The notes: generated by a model from the letters alone, not told the origin. A stretch of 64,000 nucleotides of DNA from Aradus depressus (GCA_963662175.1 OY759224.1:34977489-35041488); one strand, 5' to 3'. Shown: positions 1 through 12,398, counted from the stretch's first letter. Translations and numbers: made by a program.

Positions 1-507
1 ATGTTTCAAATGTGGTATAATATTTTGAAAGAACAACGAATGCCTCTCCTGAGTAGGCAAGCTATAGAGAAACTAGGACTTGTTAATTTGAACATTACCT
101 CTATTATGACTGATAAGCCCAGGTACAATAGATCGGAACCTCTGGTGCCTTCAAGCCAACCTGACCACTCTTGGAAGGTGGTTGGGGTGGACCAGTGCAA
201 GTGCAATGAAAAGTGGTTACGAAATAAGAATCATTTCGAAGAAAAGAAAAGGAGCTCGAGTTTTGCCAACTCTGTTGTCAAAGGCCCCTGTTTGCAGTCC
301 CGATTTAGAAAGACCAGAGGAGATTCGTGTGGGAACAGTGCACCTTCGGTCATATGTGGTCACGTCAGCTGGAAGAGATCTGACGAGAAACAGAAAACAC
401 CTAATTCCTATGGGAGATGGAGCGAAAAGAACAGGGTATGTAAGGTGAAGGAGTCAAGAGGACAGAACCACGGGAGGAAGAGGCCAGTGAAGTACTGTAA
501 ATGCTAA
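1..507 (+). pseudogene. Decayed Ty3/gypsy-type retrotransposon fragment
   Basis: One frame opens with PLLSRQAIEKLGLV, typical of the segment at the gypsy protease/RT border. It then jumps to EPLVPSSQPDHSWKVVGVDQ, the start of the integrase core in this class. A second frame, around 250-448, carries the integrase C-terminal RSYVV...RNRKHL signature. The RT, RNase H and most of the integrase core are missing, so this is an internally deleted, frameshifted remnant. It runs off the left edge, and no LTR is visible. Confidence 0.6.
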
Positions 508-626
508 GACGTTTGTGAAAGAGAAGAGAGGATGTAGTGTTTTGTATTTAACATATGGCATTTAATGTATTGTATTAAACATATGTTTTATGAATAAACG
601 ACAGTTGGTTGCTAACTCTACAGTTA

Positions 627-925
627 TTATGACTCATGCCCAGGATTTAACTACAGGGTCATATCGCCTACTACCAGAGCGCTCTTTCGACAGTCTGGTG
701 GACATGAGCTCGACCCTACTGTGGGAATACTAAATTTTTATTCACCTAGGATGGGGGGGTCTTTAACAAGTACCTGACATCGAACAGGCTCGAGACCATC
801 GCTTAACGTCCCATCCGATGGACGGCATGCTTAAGTTTATTTTACCTCCCAGATAAACTAAACTAAGGGCTTCGGCCGGGTTTCGAACCCACGATCTTGA
901 GTTCAGAAGTCAAGCACGCATACCA
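627..925 (-). repeat. tRNA-derived SINE, family 1
   Basis: Reverse orientation copy. The B-box-like GGGTTTCGAACCC lies near 880 and the shared body (ATATCGCCTACTACCAGAGC) near 660-680. The 5' end of the tRNA-like head is damaged. Confidence 0.8.
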
Positions 926-929
926 AACA

Positions 930-1204
930 TATTACATTTAAACATTTAAATTATATTATTTCGGAAATTAATAAAAATAATTTGAGTGCGGTTGTTATAT
1001 ATGTTATAGGAAAACTAATGCTGAAAACCACATTGCTCTGCAACTTCTCGTTATCAAGGTAAACTGGCGAGACATCAAACGTTATACCCATTTACAGAGG
1101 GAATGTCGAAATATTCTAGCATAGTTGGTTTTGGACCCAATGAGGACCTTTTTTTTGTTTTTTTGGCCTCATGTACGATGCACATTAGCCAATATCACTG
1201 TGAT
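930..1204. other. No feature recognised
   Basis: AT-rich sequence with poly-T near 1150. I see no coding or repeat signature. Confidence 0.4.
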
Positions 1205-1350
1205 ATCTAGTTATTTACAACATCCATGGCCCCGGGAGGGAGTTCTATCCACGAAATAAAACTCACTCCCAGACGGGATTCGAACTCCCAAACCATGGTG
1301 AGACGATGCGACTTAAGCACTACGCTCAAAACCGCACGGCCAACATGGCG
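1205..1350 (-). repeat. Second tRNA-derived SINE family, one copy
   Basis: On the minus strand the sequence contains GGGAGTTCGAATCCCGTC, a good B box. The upstream half resembles a tRNA head, followed by a GGGAGTGAGTTTTATTTCG body. It is distinct from family 1. Confidence 0.5.
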
Positions 1351-1760
1351 TGAGGACACTTATTTCTGTATATATACCTATATATTTTTTTTCTTTTTTT
1401 TTTTTTCATCACCCTATGTTCTCCCGGCTCTTTACGCCGAATGATCTCGGGATCTTCTCGGGGGTATTTACTTGTGTATATGTTAAAACTATTCTCGGAG
1501 AGGGAACAGCAGCCCTATTGAAGAGACACTGCTGACCCGTCTGGTGCCAAATGTCTAGGAAGTGTCCTTAATCATTAGAATAAGGAAATAAAACTTATTT
1601 TTCTTATTGAAATATTGTCAATTCCAAAAACATGTATATATACACTACATATCAAAACTATTTGCCCACCTTTATTTTCTTAGAAAATACATACTTTAAG
1701 AGTTAGAACAACATTTTTTAAACCAAAAAATAAATATTTATAATAATAAAATAATAATAT

Positions 1761-2811
1761 AATTTTTTTTTTTTTTTTTTTTTGTCTTTTATTCATAAAG
1801 ATGCAACTGTTGCTGGGGGGCAACAACTAGCATCTATGTTGGTAGGTATGGAGACGTTGGCGTGAATGGCATGTGAGAGGAAGGCCATCCAGTGGTAGGT
1901 CCTCGGGACGAAAATTTATATTAATTATAAGGACAAAGAGGAAAAAAAAAAAAAAAAAAAAAAAATGAAATAAAAAAAATAATTAAAAAAATAAATAAAT
2001 AAAAAGGAATTGAAAGACAACGTTGATGGATGGGTAAGAGAGATGATAAAGGTAAAGGACAATAATGTAAAAATAAATAAAAAATAAAATATTAAGAACG
2101 AATAGGATTCAAGGTGGCAGTAAGTCGCGGTTCCACCTCCTCTTCAACCTTCGTGGGGGGTTTTGTGGTAAGTGTTGTGAAGATAAAGTACGTATTTCTG
2201 GATTTGTATGTGTGTAAAGTTTTATAAAAAAACGTATGTAAGTAGTTTGTATTGTGTCGGGTACTGTGTGTATCATAAGATCGTTATGAAGTGTTCTGTT
2301 GTTTATGTATGGGGGGCACTGTGTTATCAGTCTGAGGGTTTTTGACTGAAACGCCTGAATTCGTTTGATGTTGGATGCTTTTGCTGAACCGTATATCTGT
2401 GATCCGTATGTCCATAATGGTCTAAGTAAGTAAGTATAACAGTTCCGTTTTTGTGTCATGTCTAATTTTGATCGTCTTTTTAGAAGTCCGTAGAGAATTT
2501 TGAGTCGACGGTTCAGCGTGTTTCGTGTGAGACGTGTGTGAGGATTCCATGTCAGTCCTAGGTATATTACAGTATTAGTTTGAGGGAGGGGCTTGTCGTA
2601 GATGAAAACGGGGGGGCATGTTTCTCGTCGAAGTGTAAATGTGATGTGCTGTGATTTTTCTGTATTTAGTTTTATTTTCCATGTGTTGCACCAGTTTTCA
2701 ATTTGTGTGAGATGGTGTTGTAGTGTAAATGAGGCGTGTATGTGAAGGTCAGCAGCAGCTAAGATGGCGGTGTCATCGGCGTATGTAGCTGTCATTGTGT
2801 GGATGGAGGTG
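1761..2811 (-). pseudogene. 5'-truncated jockey-type non-LTR retrotransposon (RT C-terminal part)
   Basis: The minus strand from 2811 encodes the RT catalytic box as TATYADDTAIL, then a TFTLR segment, LRPLWTYGSQIYG, and the jockey-type end NPPRRLKRRWNRDL, stopping at 2109. A 3' UTR and poly-A (poly-T on the plus strand, from 1761) complete the 3' end. The 5' end is cut at about 2811, right in Helitron minisatellite. The remaining frame is open, so the copy is fairly young. Confidence 0.85.
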
Positions 2812-4752
2812 CATTTTTAAAAGCCAAATAGGAAAAAAAGGTGTGTGGCGTCCCAAAGTTTTGAACGGGAGGGGGGGTTGTGGGGGGGCCTAAGTATAAA
2901 TATAGAGCTAACTCTTTAACGGTTGGTCGGATTGTCACGAAATTTCACATGGAGTATTCCTGAAGACCAAATAGAAAAATAGGCGGTGTGACGGCTCAAA
3001 ATTTTTTACGGGAGGGGGGGGGGGTAGTGGGGGGGCCTAAGTATAAATATAGAGCTAACTCATTAACTAATGGGCGAATCGTCATGAAATTTCACATGTA
3101 GTATTTTTAAAAGCCAAATAGGAAAAAAAGGTGTGTGGCGTCCCAAAGTTTTGAACGGGAGGGGGGGTTGTGGGGGGGCCTAAGTATAAATATAGAGCTA
3201 ACTCTTTAACGGTTGGTCGGATTGTCACGAAATTTCACATGGAGTATTCCTGAAGGCCAAATAGAAAAATAAGGTGTGTGGCGTTCCAAAGTTTTGATCG
3301 GGAGGGGGGGTTGTAAGGGGGGCCTACGTATATAAATAGTGCTAACTCATTAACTAATGGTCGAATTGTCATGAAATTTCACATGTAGTATTCCTAAAGG
3401 TCAAATAGAAATATTAGGTGTGTGACGGCCCAAAATTTTGAACAGGAAGGAGGGTTGTGGGGGGGGGGCTAAATATACATATAGAGTTAGCTCATTAACG
3501 GTTGGTCGTATTGTCGCGAAATTTCGCATATATTATTCCTGAAGGCCAAATAGAAAAATAAGGAGTGTGGCGTCCCGAAATTTTGAACGGGTGGCGGGGT
3601 TGAGGTGGGGGGGGGGACTAAGTATAAATATAGAGCTAGCTCATTAACGGTTGATCGTATTGTCATGAATCGGATTGTCATGAATTTCACATGTAGTAGT
3701 AGTAACTATGTATTCGCTGTGGGGTTCACTGTTGCAAGACATTTACTAGCTGTGATGTCCAGCGTTCCTAATATCGTACTAGCTGTGGGGTCCTCTGTTG
3801 CAAGGCACTTACTAGCTGTAGTGCTCAGCCCCAGCGTTCCTAACTATGTACTGGCTGTGGGGTTCGCTGTTGCAAGGCACCAACAAGACATTTACTAGCT
3901 GTGATGCCCAGCGTTTCTAATTACGTACTAGCTGTGGGGTCTGCTGTTGCAAGGCGCTAGCAGTGTGGCCCAGCGTATTTCACTACGTAGGTACTAGTTG
4001 TGGGGTCCGCCGTTGCAAAAACTCATACTAGCTATGATGCCCTGTGGTTCTAACTACATACTATCTGTGGGGTTCGCAGTTGCAAGGCACCTACTACCTG
4101 TAGGGCCCAGCGTTCCTAAAAACGTACTAGCTGTGGGGTCCGTCGTTGCAAAAGCATACTAGCTGTGATGCCCAGGGTTCCTAGGTTCCTAATATCGTAC
4201 TAGCTGTGGGGTCCGTTGTTGCAAGGCATTTACTAGCTGTAGTGCCCAGCGTTCCTAACTTCGTACTAGCTGTGGGGTCCGCTGTTGCGAGGCACATACT
4301 AGCTGTGGTGACCAGCGTTCCTAACTACGTACTAGCTGTGGGGTCCGTTGTTGCAAGGCATTTACTAGCTGTTGTGCCCAGCGTTCCTAACTATGTACTA
4401 GCTGTGAAGTTCGCTGTTGCAAAGCACTTACTAACTGTAATGCCCAGCGTATTTAACTACATACTAGCTATGGGGTCCGCTGTTGCAAGGCACTTAATAG
4501 CTGTGATGCCCAGCGTTCCTAACTTCGTACTAGCTGTGGGGTCCGCTGTTGCGAGGCACATACTAGCTGTGGTGCCCAGGGGTCCTAAAAACTTACTAGC
4601 GTTACAACAGCTGAAGGACTATAAGCCTTATTCCGTATGAATAATTGAAAATTATGACATCATGAATGTACTGTCGAGGAACTGAATAGCGTTATAGAAG
4701 ATATTGGGAGAAAAATCAAAGTTCCCGGGGCAACGCCGGGTATTACTGCTAG
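2812..4752 (+). mobile_element. Non-autonomous Helitron-like element with minisatellites, 5' end lost
   Basis: 2812-3690 is about six diverged ~145-bp units, each with TTTTGAACGGGAGGGGGGGT and ATGAAATTTCACATGTAGTA. 3700-4600 is the 33/66-bp minisatellite. The 3' end has a GC hairpin (CCCGGGGCAACGCCGGG) followed about ten bases later by CTAG at 4749-4752, the Helitron 3' signature. A jockey fragment occupies the 5' side. Confidence 0.7.
3700..4590 (+). repeat. 33/66-bp minisatellite, array 1
   Basis: Each 66-base unit has two 33-base halves, both starting ACTAGCTGTGG. One half carries GTCCGCTGTTGCAAGGCAC and the other GTGCCCAGCGTTCCTAAC. Because 66 is a multiple of three, a frame stays open (LAVGSAVARH, then LAVVPSVPNYV). 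Confidence 0.9.
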
Positions 4753-4969
4753 TGTGGAATATAAGTGAAGTGGGCTTTGAGGTACCGTTTTGACATATTT
4801 TCTGAAAAACAAATTAATACAGCTATGTTGGTAGATAGGCAGCATCCAGAAACGAAGATAGTCAACCAAAGAAAGATTCAGATCTATCGGGAAAGTCCCA
4901 TCCGAAGGACGACGTGCTCAAGGTTTTTTGAACCTAAGTGAAATTTCAACTACCCAGGTTTGGATACAT

Positions 4970-5590
4970 AACATACGACTCATTATCGAGTACCTGACAT
5001 ACGAAAAGGCCCTCGGTCATAGCTTAAAGCCCAATCCGAAGGACGTCGTGCTCAAATTTATTTTTATTTTCCCGATTAAAACATCTGACCTAAGTGACCT
5101 GGGTAGATTTCTAAATGGCGATCCTGAGCTCGGTAGACTCCATTCTTCAAATTTCTCACTTTTAAACGGTTATTAGATTTAATATTTGTTAAAACTGATG
5201 AACAACCCGGATATCTGAGTCCTACACAAAAAGCCAAATAATTTTTTTTCTGGAAAAGGCGGGCGAAATCCCATTCAACAAATTTCTTGCTTTTTAACGG
5301 TTTATAGATTTAATATTTGTTAAAACTGATAGACAGATTCAGATATATCGGGAAAGTCCCATCCGAAGGATGACGTGCTCAAGGTTTTTTGAACCTAAGT
5401 GAAATATTAGCTACCTAGGATTAGTTACATAACATACGACTCATTATCGAGCACCTGACATACAAAAAGGCCCTCGATCATAGCCTAAAGTCCAATCCGA
5501 AGGACGACGTGCTCAAATTTATTTTTATCTTCCCGATTAAAACATCTGACCTAGGTACCTTGGCTAGATTTCTAATTGGCGATCCTGAGC
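4970..5590 (-). repeat. Two degenerate SINE family 1 fragments in a local duplication
   Basis: 4978-5106 and 5447-5580 both carry TACCTGACATACGAAAAGGC-like and CCAATCCGAAGGACG-like sequence. The stretch from about 4870 to 5110 repeats at about 5335-5580, so a ~465-base segment is duplicated. Confidence 0.6.
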
Positions 5591-5752
5591 CCGATAGACT
5601 CCATAAGTATGATAAAATAAGTTACCGTTTGGTTCCAACTAAAATTATCAAGGAAGAAATGTGGAATATAAGTGGGCTTTGGAGATGGTAGTAGGAAGTT
5701 GGCAGGAGTGTTGGGTGATGTCACGTACCCTATGTTGAGCGGAACGTTTAAG

Positions 5753-6944
5753 TCTATATTAATGGCTGAAACGGGGTTTTGTGGGTTTGTGTGTTTGTAT
5801 GTTTGTTCCAGCATCACGCCCATACGGCTGGACGGATTTTTATGAAACTTCACATGTAGCATTCTTTTGAGCCCGATTGAATAATAGGCTATGTCGCGTC
5901 CCAAAATTTTGATCGGGAGGGGGGGTTGTAAGGGGGGCCTAGGTATATAAATAGTGCTAACTCATTAACTAATGGTCGAATTGTCATGAAATTTCACATG
6001 TAGTATTTTTAAAAGCCAAAAAGGAAAAAAAGGTGTGTGACGTCCCAAAGTTTTGAACGGGAGGGGGGTTGTGGGGTAGGCGTAAATTTGAAGATAGTGA
6101 TAGATCATTTACGGATGATCGGATTGTCATGGAATTTCTTATGTAGTATTCTTGATGGCCAAATAGAAAAATACACTACGTGACATCTTCAAAAATTGAA
6201 CAGGGGGGGGGGGGGGGCAAAGCATAAAAAAATGCTGACTGATTAAAGGGTAATCGGATTGTCATGAATTTCACATGTAGTAGTAACTATGTATTCGCTG
6301 TGGGGTCCGCTGTTGCAAGGCATTTACTAGCTGTGGTGCCCAGCGTTCCTAATATCGTACTAGCTGTGGGTTCCGTCGTCTCAAGGCACATACTAACTGA
6401 GATGCCCAGCGTTCCTAATATCGTACTAGCTGTGGGGTCCGCCGTCGCAAGGCACATACTAGCTGTGGTGCCCAGCGTTCCTAACTACGTAATAGCTGTA
6501 GGGTCCGCCGTCGCAAGGAACATACTAGCCGTGGTGCCTAGCGTTCCTAACTACGTACTAAATGTGGGGTCCGCCGTCGCAAGGCACATACTAGCCGTGG
6601 TGCCCAGCGTTCCTAACTACGTACTAAATGTGGGGTCCGCCGTCGCAAGGCACATACTAGCTATAATGCCCAGCGTTCCTAACTTCTTACTAGCTGTGGT
6701 GCCCAGCGATGCCAAGTATTCACTAGCTGGGGTTTCCGCCGTTGAAAGGCGCATACTATCTGTGGTGCCCAGGGGTCTTAAAAACTTACTAGCGTTACTA
6801 TAGTTGAAGGACTATAAGCCTTATTCCGTATGAATAATCGAAAATTATAACATCATGTATGTGGTGTCGAAGGATTGAATAGACTTATAGGAGATATTGA
6901 GAGAAATTCAAAGTTCCCCGGGCAACGCCGGGTATTACTGCTAG
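5753..6944 (+). mobile_element. Complete-looking non-autonomous Helitron
   Basis: The 5' end TCTATATTAATGGCTGAAAC at 5753 is the TC-type Helitron start seen also at 14243 and 15297 (minus). One to three GTCCCAAA...ACGGGAGGGG units follow, then a 66-bp minisatellite at 6270-6780. The 3' end has the GC hairpin and CTAG at 6941-6944. No Rep/helicase gene is present. Confidence 0.75.
6270..6790 (+). repeat. 33/66-bp minisatellite, array 2
   Basis: The unit is the same as at 3700-4590, with about seven more regular copies. Copies differ mainly by GCTGTTGC versus GCCGTCGC. Confidence 0.9.
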
Positions 6945-7800
6945 TACTAAATATGTACAGGGGGTCTGGGTGGGGGGCGGATTGAACATTTTCCCGCTAT
7001 TTTAAGGTCGTTGCTCCATAAGCCCCACTGCATTGTGTTCACTTCAAAACTTGATGCTGTACAACATCCAAATAAATGATATTTTTCATTAAATGCATTT
7101 TGCATAACGAAAATGAGGATGAAAACAAAAAATATGCAATTTTTGCTAGAAATTAAATAAATGGTCGTTATTTGAACTCACATATTATATATACCTCTGC
7201 ATGTAATTTCAACAACTATAAACTAATTTTATGAACATTAATTTATGACAGAATAAAATTTCCTGAGAAATGCGTTGTTTGTGAGTTATTCGCAAAAAAC
7301 CGAAAAAAGTCCGAAAGTTTCGAGGTTTTTGAGACACCCCATCCAGAGCACAAGCAGAAAATTGGCGCAAATTTCAAAAACTCTTTTCACATGTAAATGA
7401 AGAGATTAAAACCGTTTCGAGCTTTCTAAGAATTATTTCACGCTTCAGCCTCTTTATGGCCTCCTGGTCTATATGCTAAAGAACGTTTTTTTGTTATGAC
7501 GTCATAAATGTTTTCCCAAGAAGGTACAAACGACGAAACTTGCATTGTACTCGGCATTTCGTACGTACTCAGGATGTAAACAACTTTAGGATGTAAACAA
7601 AGCCGCTAGAGAAAAGGGATTAGTGTTGCGTTCGAATCAAAACAAAAACCAACAACCACCATTCATTTCGTATTTTTCAGTTTCCGTTTCATCTATTCAT
7701 CCGATTTTGAATCTGAAAAATGATTTGAGCTCATTGAACTGTCGGCGCCCTATCTGTAAATTTTTAAAAAAAGTGAAAAAATAAAATGTAAAAAATTAAA
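6945..7800. other. Unassigned AT-rich sequence
   Basis: No open frame of note and no recognised repeat boundary. It ends in the poly-T that marks the 3' end of the next retroposon. Confidence 0.4.
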
Positions 7801-7804
7801 TACA

Positions 7805-8962
7805 ATTTTTTTTTTTTTTTTGTATTTATTTATTTAAAGCTACAACTATGTAAAAAAAATGCACAACCAGCGGCTGGGCTGACATGTAGGTACTATACAA
7901 AAATAATAAAAATAAAATAAAATAATAAAAAATAAATATGACATGAAAGGCTTGAGAGAGGAAAAACAGCCAGCGGTGAGCCCTCATGACATCACTTCAT
8001 AACAGATCTCTATGTCAAACTCTCTTTAATCTTCTTGGGGGATTGTGGGGTAAAACACTTAGGATTTTGCCATCTTCCGGATTGGTGTGTAAGTAAATTT
8101 TGGTGTAGAAACGATGGTATAAATGTTTAATGCTTGTGTCTATGGGTGTGATGTTCAAGTCGCGGTGTAAAGTCTTGTTGCTAACGTATGGTGGGCATTG
8201 CGTGATCAGTCGGAGAGTCTTGGATTGAAATACCTGTATTCTTTTGATGTTCGAAGTCTTGGCTGTACCATATATTTGTAAGCCATAGGTCCAGAGAGGT
8301 CGGAGAAGATAGGTATAACAATTTAGTTTTTGTCGAGTAGATAATTTAGAACGCCTATTCAAAATACTGTACAATAGTCTAAGTCGCCTGTCTAGTGTGA
8401 GTCGTGTCGTCCGAGTGTGAGGGTTCCAAGTCAGCCTTCTATCGAGGGTTAATCCTAAATATTTTACGGCAGAGGTATGAGGTAATGGCTGGTTTTCAAG
8501 GAATACTGGGGGCCAGTCACCACGGCGGAGAGCGAATGTTACGTGTTGACATTTTGTGGTGTTAAATTAAATTTTCCAAGATTTACTCCAAACTTCACTT
8601 TTGTTGAGGTGTTGCTGTAGTATGAGTGAAGTGGTGTGAGAATCTGTGTGAGAGGCTAGAATGGCGGTGTCATCTGCGTATGTGGATGTTAATGTGAGAG
8701 GGTCGGTGGGTAAGTCGAAGGTGTACATGGAGTATAATAGGGGGGCTAATATTGAGCCCTGAGGCACACCGGCCAGTATGGGGTGGCAGGAGGAAATAGC
8801 TGAGCCCTCACGGACGGCGAAATACCTATCCGTTAAGTAAGATTGAAGAATAAGATAATATGTATGGGGTAGGAGGGGTTTAACTTTATATAGAAGTCCC
8901 GCGTGCCAGACCCGATCAAAAGCCTGAGATATATCCAGGAATGCCCCGGCTGCATAGAGTAA
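7805..8962 (-). pseudogene. Second 5'-truncated jockey-type retrotransposon with frameshifts
   Basis: The minus strand starts at GAFLDISQAFDRVWHAGL (RT motif A), then VREGSAISS, GVPQGSILAPLLY, STYADDTAIL, a stop and frameshift near 8567, and finally LRPLWTYGLQIYG and NPPRRLKRV, stopping at 8015. Poly-T at 7807 marks the 3' tail. It belongs to the same family as 1761-2811 but is older. Confidence 0.85.
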
Positions 8963-9067
8963 TATAATTTAAACAGAAATAAAAAAATTTAAAAAATTCA
9001 AAACTTTAACAGCTGATTGGTTGATATGGCAGCCTTAGCTATTGCAGCTCGACATATTAAGTGGGCA

Positions 9068-9402
9068 CAGGGCGCCGGTCCCTCAGTGGTATGCGTGCTT
9101 GACTTCTGAGCTCAAGATCGTGGGTTCGTAACCCGACCGAGGCCCTTAGTTTATTTTATCTGGGAGGTAAAATAAACTTAAGCACGCCGTCCTTCGGATG
9201 GGACGTTAAGCGATGGTCTCGAGCTTGTACGATGTCAGGTACTCGTTAAAGACCCCTGCCCTAGGTTAATACAAATTTAGGCTAGGCAAAATTTAGGCCT
9301 CCCACAATAGAGTCGGGCTCATGCCCACCCGAGTGACGAAAGAGCGCTCTGGTAGTAGGCGATATGACCGTAGTTAAAACCTGGGCATGAGTCATAATAA
9401 CT
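9068..9402 (+). repeat. SINE family 1, near full length
   Basis: The head GCGCCGGTCCCTCAGTGGT is A-box-like and GTGGGTTCGTAACCC B-box-like. The conserved body runs through TCTGGTAGTAGGCGATATGA and the tail is GAGTCATAATAACTAACC. Confidence 0.9.
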
Positions 9403-9413
9403 AACCTCTACAT

Positions 9414-9722
9414 ATTCTAGCCATTCTTTTGATAAGTTTCTCCAATTTTTCTGCAGACATTTTCTTCCATTCATCCTGTAAAATTCTCCAGAGATCCTGT
9501 TTGTCAGTTGGGGCTAACCTTCTCATATTGAGAGAGAGAGGGTGACTCTGGTGGCCAAATCATTATGTTTATTTTTTCCTGTTGAACCGGATGCTCAAGA
9601 AAGCTCTTGCATAGCTTAGAAGAATGTTTTGAATCATTGTCCTGCATGAAAACGTACATTCCTCTAATTATTCTTTCACCAGAAGGAATTGCATTTTCCT
9701 CCAGGATTTTTTAATCAAAGCC
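9414..9722 (-). pseudogene. Tc1-like transposase remnant
   Basis: On the minus strand two frames give VFMQDNDSKHSSKLCKSFL, then WPPESPSLS, and after a frameshift DLWRILQDEWKKMS and LIKRMARICR. This matches the DDE-domain end of Tc1 transposases (QDNDPKH, WP.QSPDLNP, LW..L...W). Only this third of the gene remains, and it is broken. Confidence 0.8.
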
Positions 9723-9724
9723 CT

Positions 9725-10120
9725 GTAAGAACAACATGTATTAATTTTCAGCAGATCAGCAGAAGGAGAGGGGGAGATCAGAAAAAGCGCAAAAAAACGT
9801 GAATAACTGCCGATGTAATGAACGTATCAACATGAAATTTCGTATTTAAATTCAAAACCCAACGAGGACGTAACCGTAAACTTCAGGGAGATCGGCTGAA
9901 GGAAGGGGGTTCAGGGGGCTCAATTCAGAAACCCTAATAACTGCTGAAGTAATGAATTTATCTAAACATTTAGTATGAGGATTTAGGGGCCCCTAATATA
10001 GTTTTGAAGAGGGAGCGAAAAATTAATTGATTCTTTGTCTGGGGATGTACATTGCCATAATTCACCGGCGACTTTTTTGAAGCCCTTGTTTCTCAAAATG
10101 CCATAACTCCTCTAAATCAG
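9725..10120. other. Diffuse repeat of the ATGAATGTATCGACA type
   Basis: Fragments such as CTGCCGATGTAATGAA and AAATTTCGTATTTAAA recur here, at 11.4-11.9 kb, 13.2-15.7 kb, 44.5-44.8 kb and 58.7-59.1 kb. They appear to derive from Helitron-like internal sequence. Confidence 0.5.
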
Positions 10121-10125
10121 ACATA

Positions 10126-10917
10126 CAGTGTAAACTCTATTTAACGCCACTCGATTTAACGACAAACTCCCTAAAACATCGAAATTACTTGAATCTGGTT
10201 GGTTTACCTTGTTGTCCATACAACGATACACTCTATGTAGCATCACACCCACTCTAAATAACAACAATACGTCATTACTAAGCAATAAACAGTACTTTCA
10301 AGTTGCCCAAATTAATAAGAACTGCAGCTGTGTACGGTCTTTTGTTTGTTATTTTGTTGCTTTATTGTCTAGCACATATTTACCTCGGCTGTCGGCATCA
10401 TTTGTACCGAAGATTCTGAAATTCGTTTGACAGCCTGGCTACAACAGCTTCACTTACAGATGAAGAAATTCTGGGTTCGGTGTGAAAAACTGAGGAACAA
10501 CAACAAGGGGATGAAGAATATGAGACGGATGATGCTGAGCCTCCACCAAGCATTAAACAAGCACTCGATGCAGCGAAATGATTAGAAAAATACTTTTTGT
10601 ATAACCAAGTTGATCCCACAGTATCCCAAGATATGAATAAAATAAATAAGAAAATACAATTAAAATACTGGAGCAGCAAAAAACGTCAGACGAAGAAACA
10701 TACTATACGCAATAAGCGTTGATATTTGTATCAATATTAATGTTTGTTGTTTGTAAATTTTATACTTTATTAGTAAATACATATTATAATAGTAAAATAC
10801 TATTAAATGTAATGTAATATGTATTGATATTTCTTCTCTTCATTTAACGACAACTCTCAATAACGCCATAAAATGCGCAGTCCCTTAAGTGTCGCTATAT
10901 AGCGTTTACACTGTATT
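10126..10917 (+). mobile_element. Pogo/Tigger-like DNA transposon remnant
   Basis: The ends match as inverted repeats: CAGTGTAAACTCTATTTAAC at the left and a complementary GCGTTTACACTG at the right, flanked by TA on each side. Further copies of the ATTTAACGACA motif lie inside both ends. The plus-strand interior near 10430-10700 reads TTASLTDEEILGSV and DDAEPPPSIKQALDAAK with stops, like the acidic C-terminal tail of pogo-type transposases. Most of the transposase is gone. Confidence 0.7.
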
Positions 10918-12390
10918 TCTAAACACCCCTGTTGTTTTTTTTCTTCTGGATTCCACAATTAATCTGCCACAGGATTCAATTACCATTGACTTAATTTGAT
11001 ATATTATTGTTAGATGAACTTACTAAGGAAGGTGGCTTTGAAAAGTGAAATTCACGGAAAACTCGATCTCAGATTTTTACACGACTACAATACTTTCTTA
11101 TGTAATACTTATAAAGCCGGTCTCTAGTTGTAACGTTACCTATTTTCGTATGACCCCGGCCTAAATATTAAACAGTAATGTATCTATATTTGGGGAATAA
11201 AAAAATAAAATAATATAATTTTATTCATATAGATCCGTCTCCGGTGACACGATGAGTTCTTTGTGCGTCAGTCCCACTCAGATGTTGAAGAGAGTCTGAA
11301 AGATATATATTGAGACAGTGACTCACTCGTCCAGATACAGTTTATATGTATCAAAGTATTTTTGTAGCGTTTATTTTAGTATACTCTTCTTCAGAAGGAT
11401 CGGAATGAATACAATTAAAACCCCTGATCCCCCTCCATAACCAGTCAACCATTTGCGATAATATTCAACAGTTAACTTACACAGGTCCTCCTAAATCCTC
11501 AAACTAAATTTCGTGTCGATAAATTCTTATGGTTTTTCAATTGAGCCCCCCCTAATGCCCCCTTTCCCTCTGTCGATTCCCCTAAAAATTAATAAACATG
11601 GTCCTTATGTTGGTCACACATATAAAAGTGTAACATGGGCAGTTATAAGGGTTTTTGATTTGAGCCCCCCCTAATCCCCCCTTCCCTTAGGCCGATTTGG
11701 CTGAAAATCAGCAGGTGTCATCCTTAGAAGATTGTGAATACACGAAATAAATTTCGGGTCGATACATTCATTCTATCGAGAGTTATACTGTTCGAAGACA
11801 GATTTTTTTCATTTTTGCAATCAAGAGGTCGGGAAAAATCAAATTCCGTTGAAAACTCAGCATCGAATTTCATTATATGACATCCCATATACTTCATATA
11901 GTTGGGGAAAATAAAGACAGTAGACATCTCAACGGATCATCTGAAAAAACAGTACACCTTTTAGAGGAATAAGTTGCAGCGGCTGACCGTTCAATGTCCA
12001 TGGGTGCATGGCTCAAAATGAGGGCGGAAATGTGCTGTCCCTCAATTGTATCCTGAAGGATAACTCAGTCGTGGATAGTACGCCAAAAAATAAACGCACG
12101 ATAAAAAAAAAAAAAGTATGCGACATGAAAAAAAAATGGGTGAATACTGTCTAGTACATCGGAGTATAATTCCACACCATACTTCTAAGACATTTATTTA
12201 TACCTTAGTTATCATTCATGTTTTTATAAATACATTGCGGAATGTTCTTTTTTGTTTTAATTGTTAAATAAGACTAAGATTATGTTCCTTTATTTGTTCA
12301 TCAGTTATTTTCTTTTTCCTTCAACTAGGTAGGTACATCTTGCATTTATCTATGTATTTACTTTTTCTCTCTTTCCCTTTCTTTTATACA
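10918..12390. other. Repeat-derived sequence without genes
   Basis: 11400-11950 carries repeated pieces (GAGCCCCCCCTAA, AATTTCGTGTCGATA). The rest is AT-rich with no signature. Confidence 0.4.
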
Positions 12391-12398
12391 TATTAGTT

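Noticed and set aside
1226..1535. Short ORFs near the second SINE
   Set aside because: They run through the SINE and a poly-T tract, with overlapping frames and no family match.
4206..4640. 144-codon protein with repeated LAVGSAVARH
   Set aside because: The frame is open only because the minisatellite period is a multiple of three. No start context, splice pattern or non-repeat part supports a gene. The same holds for 6264-6803.
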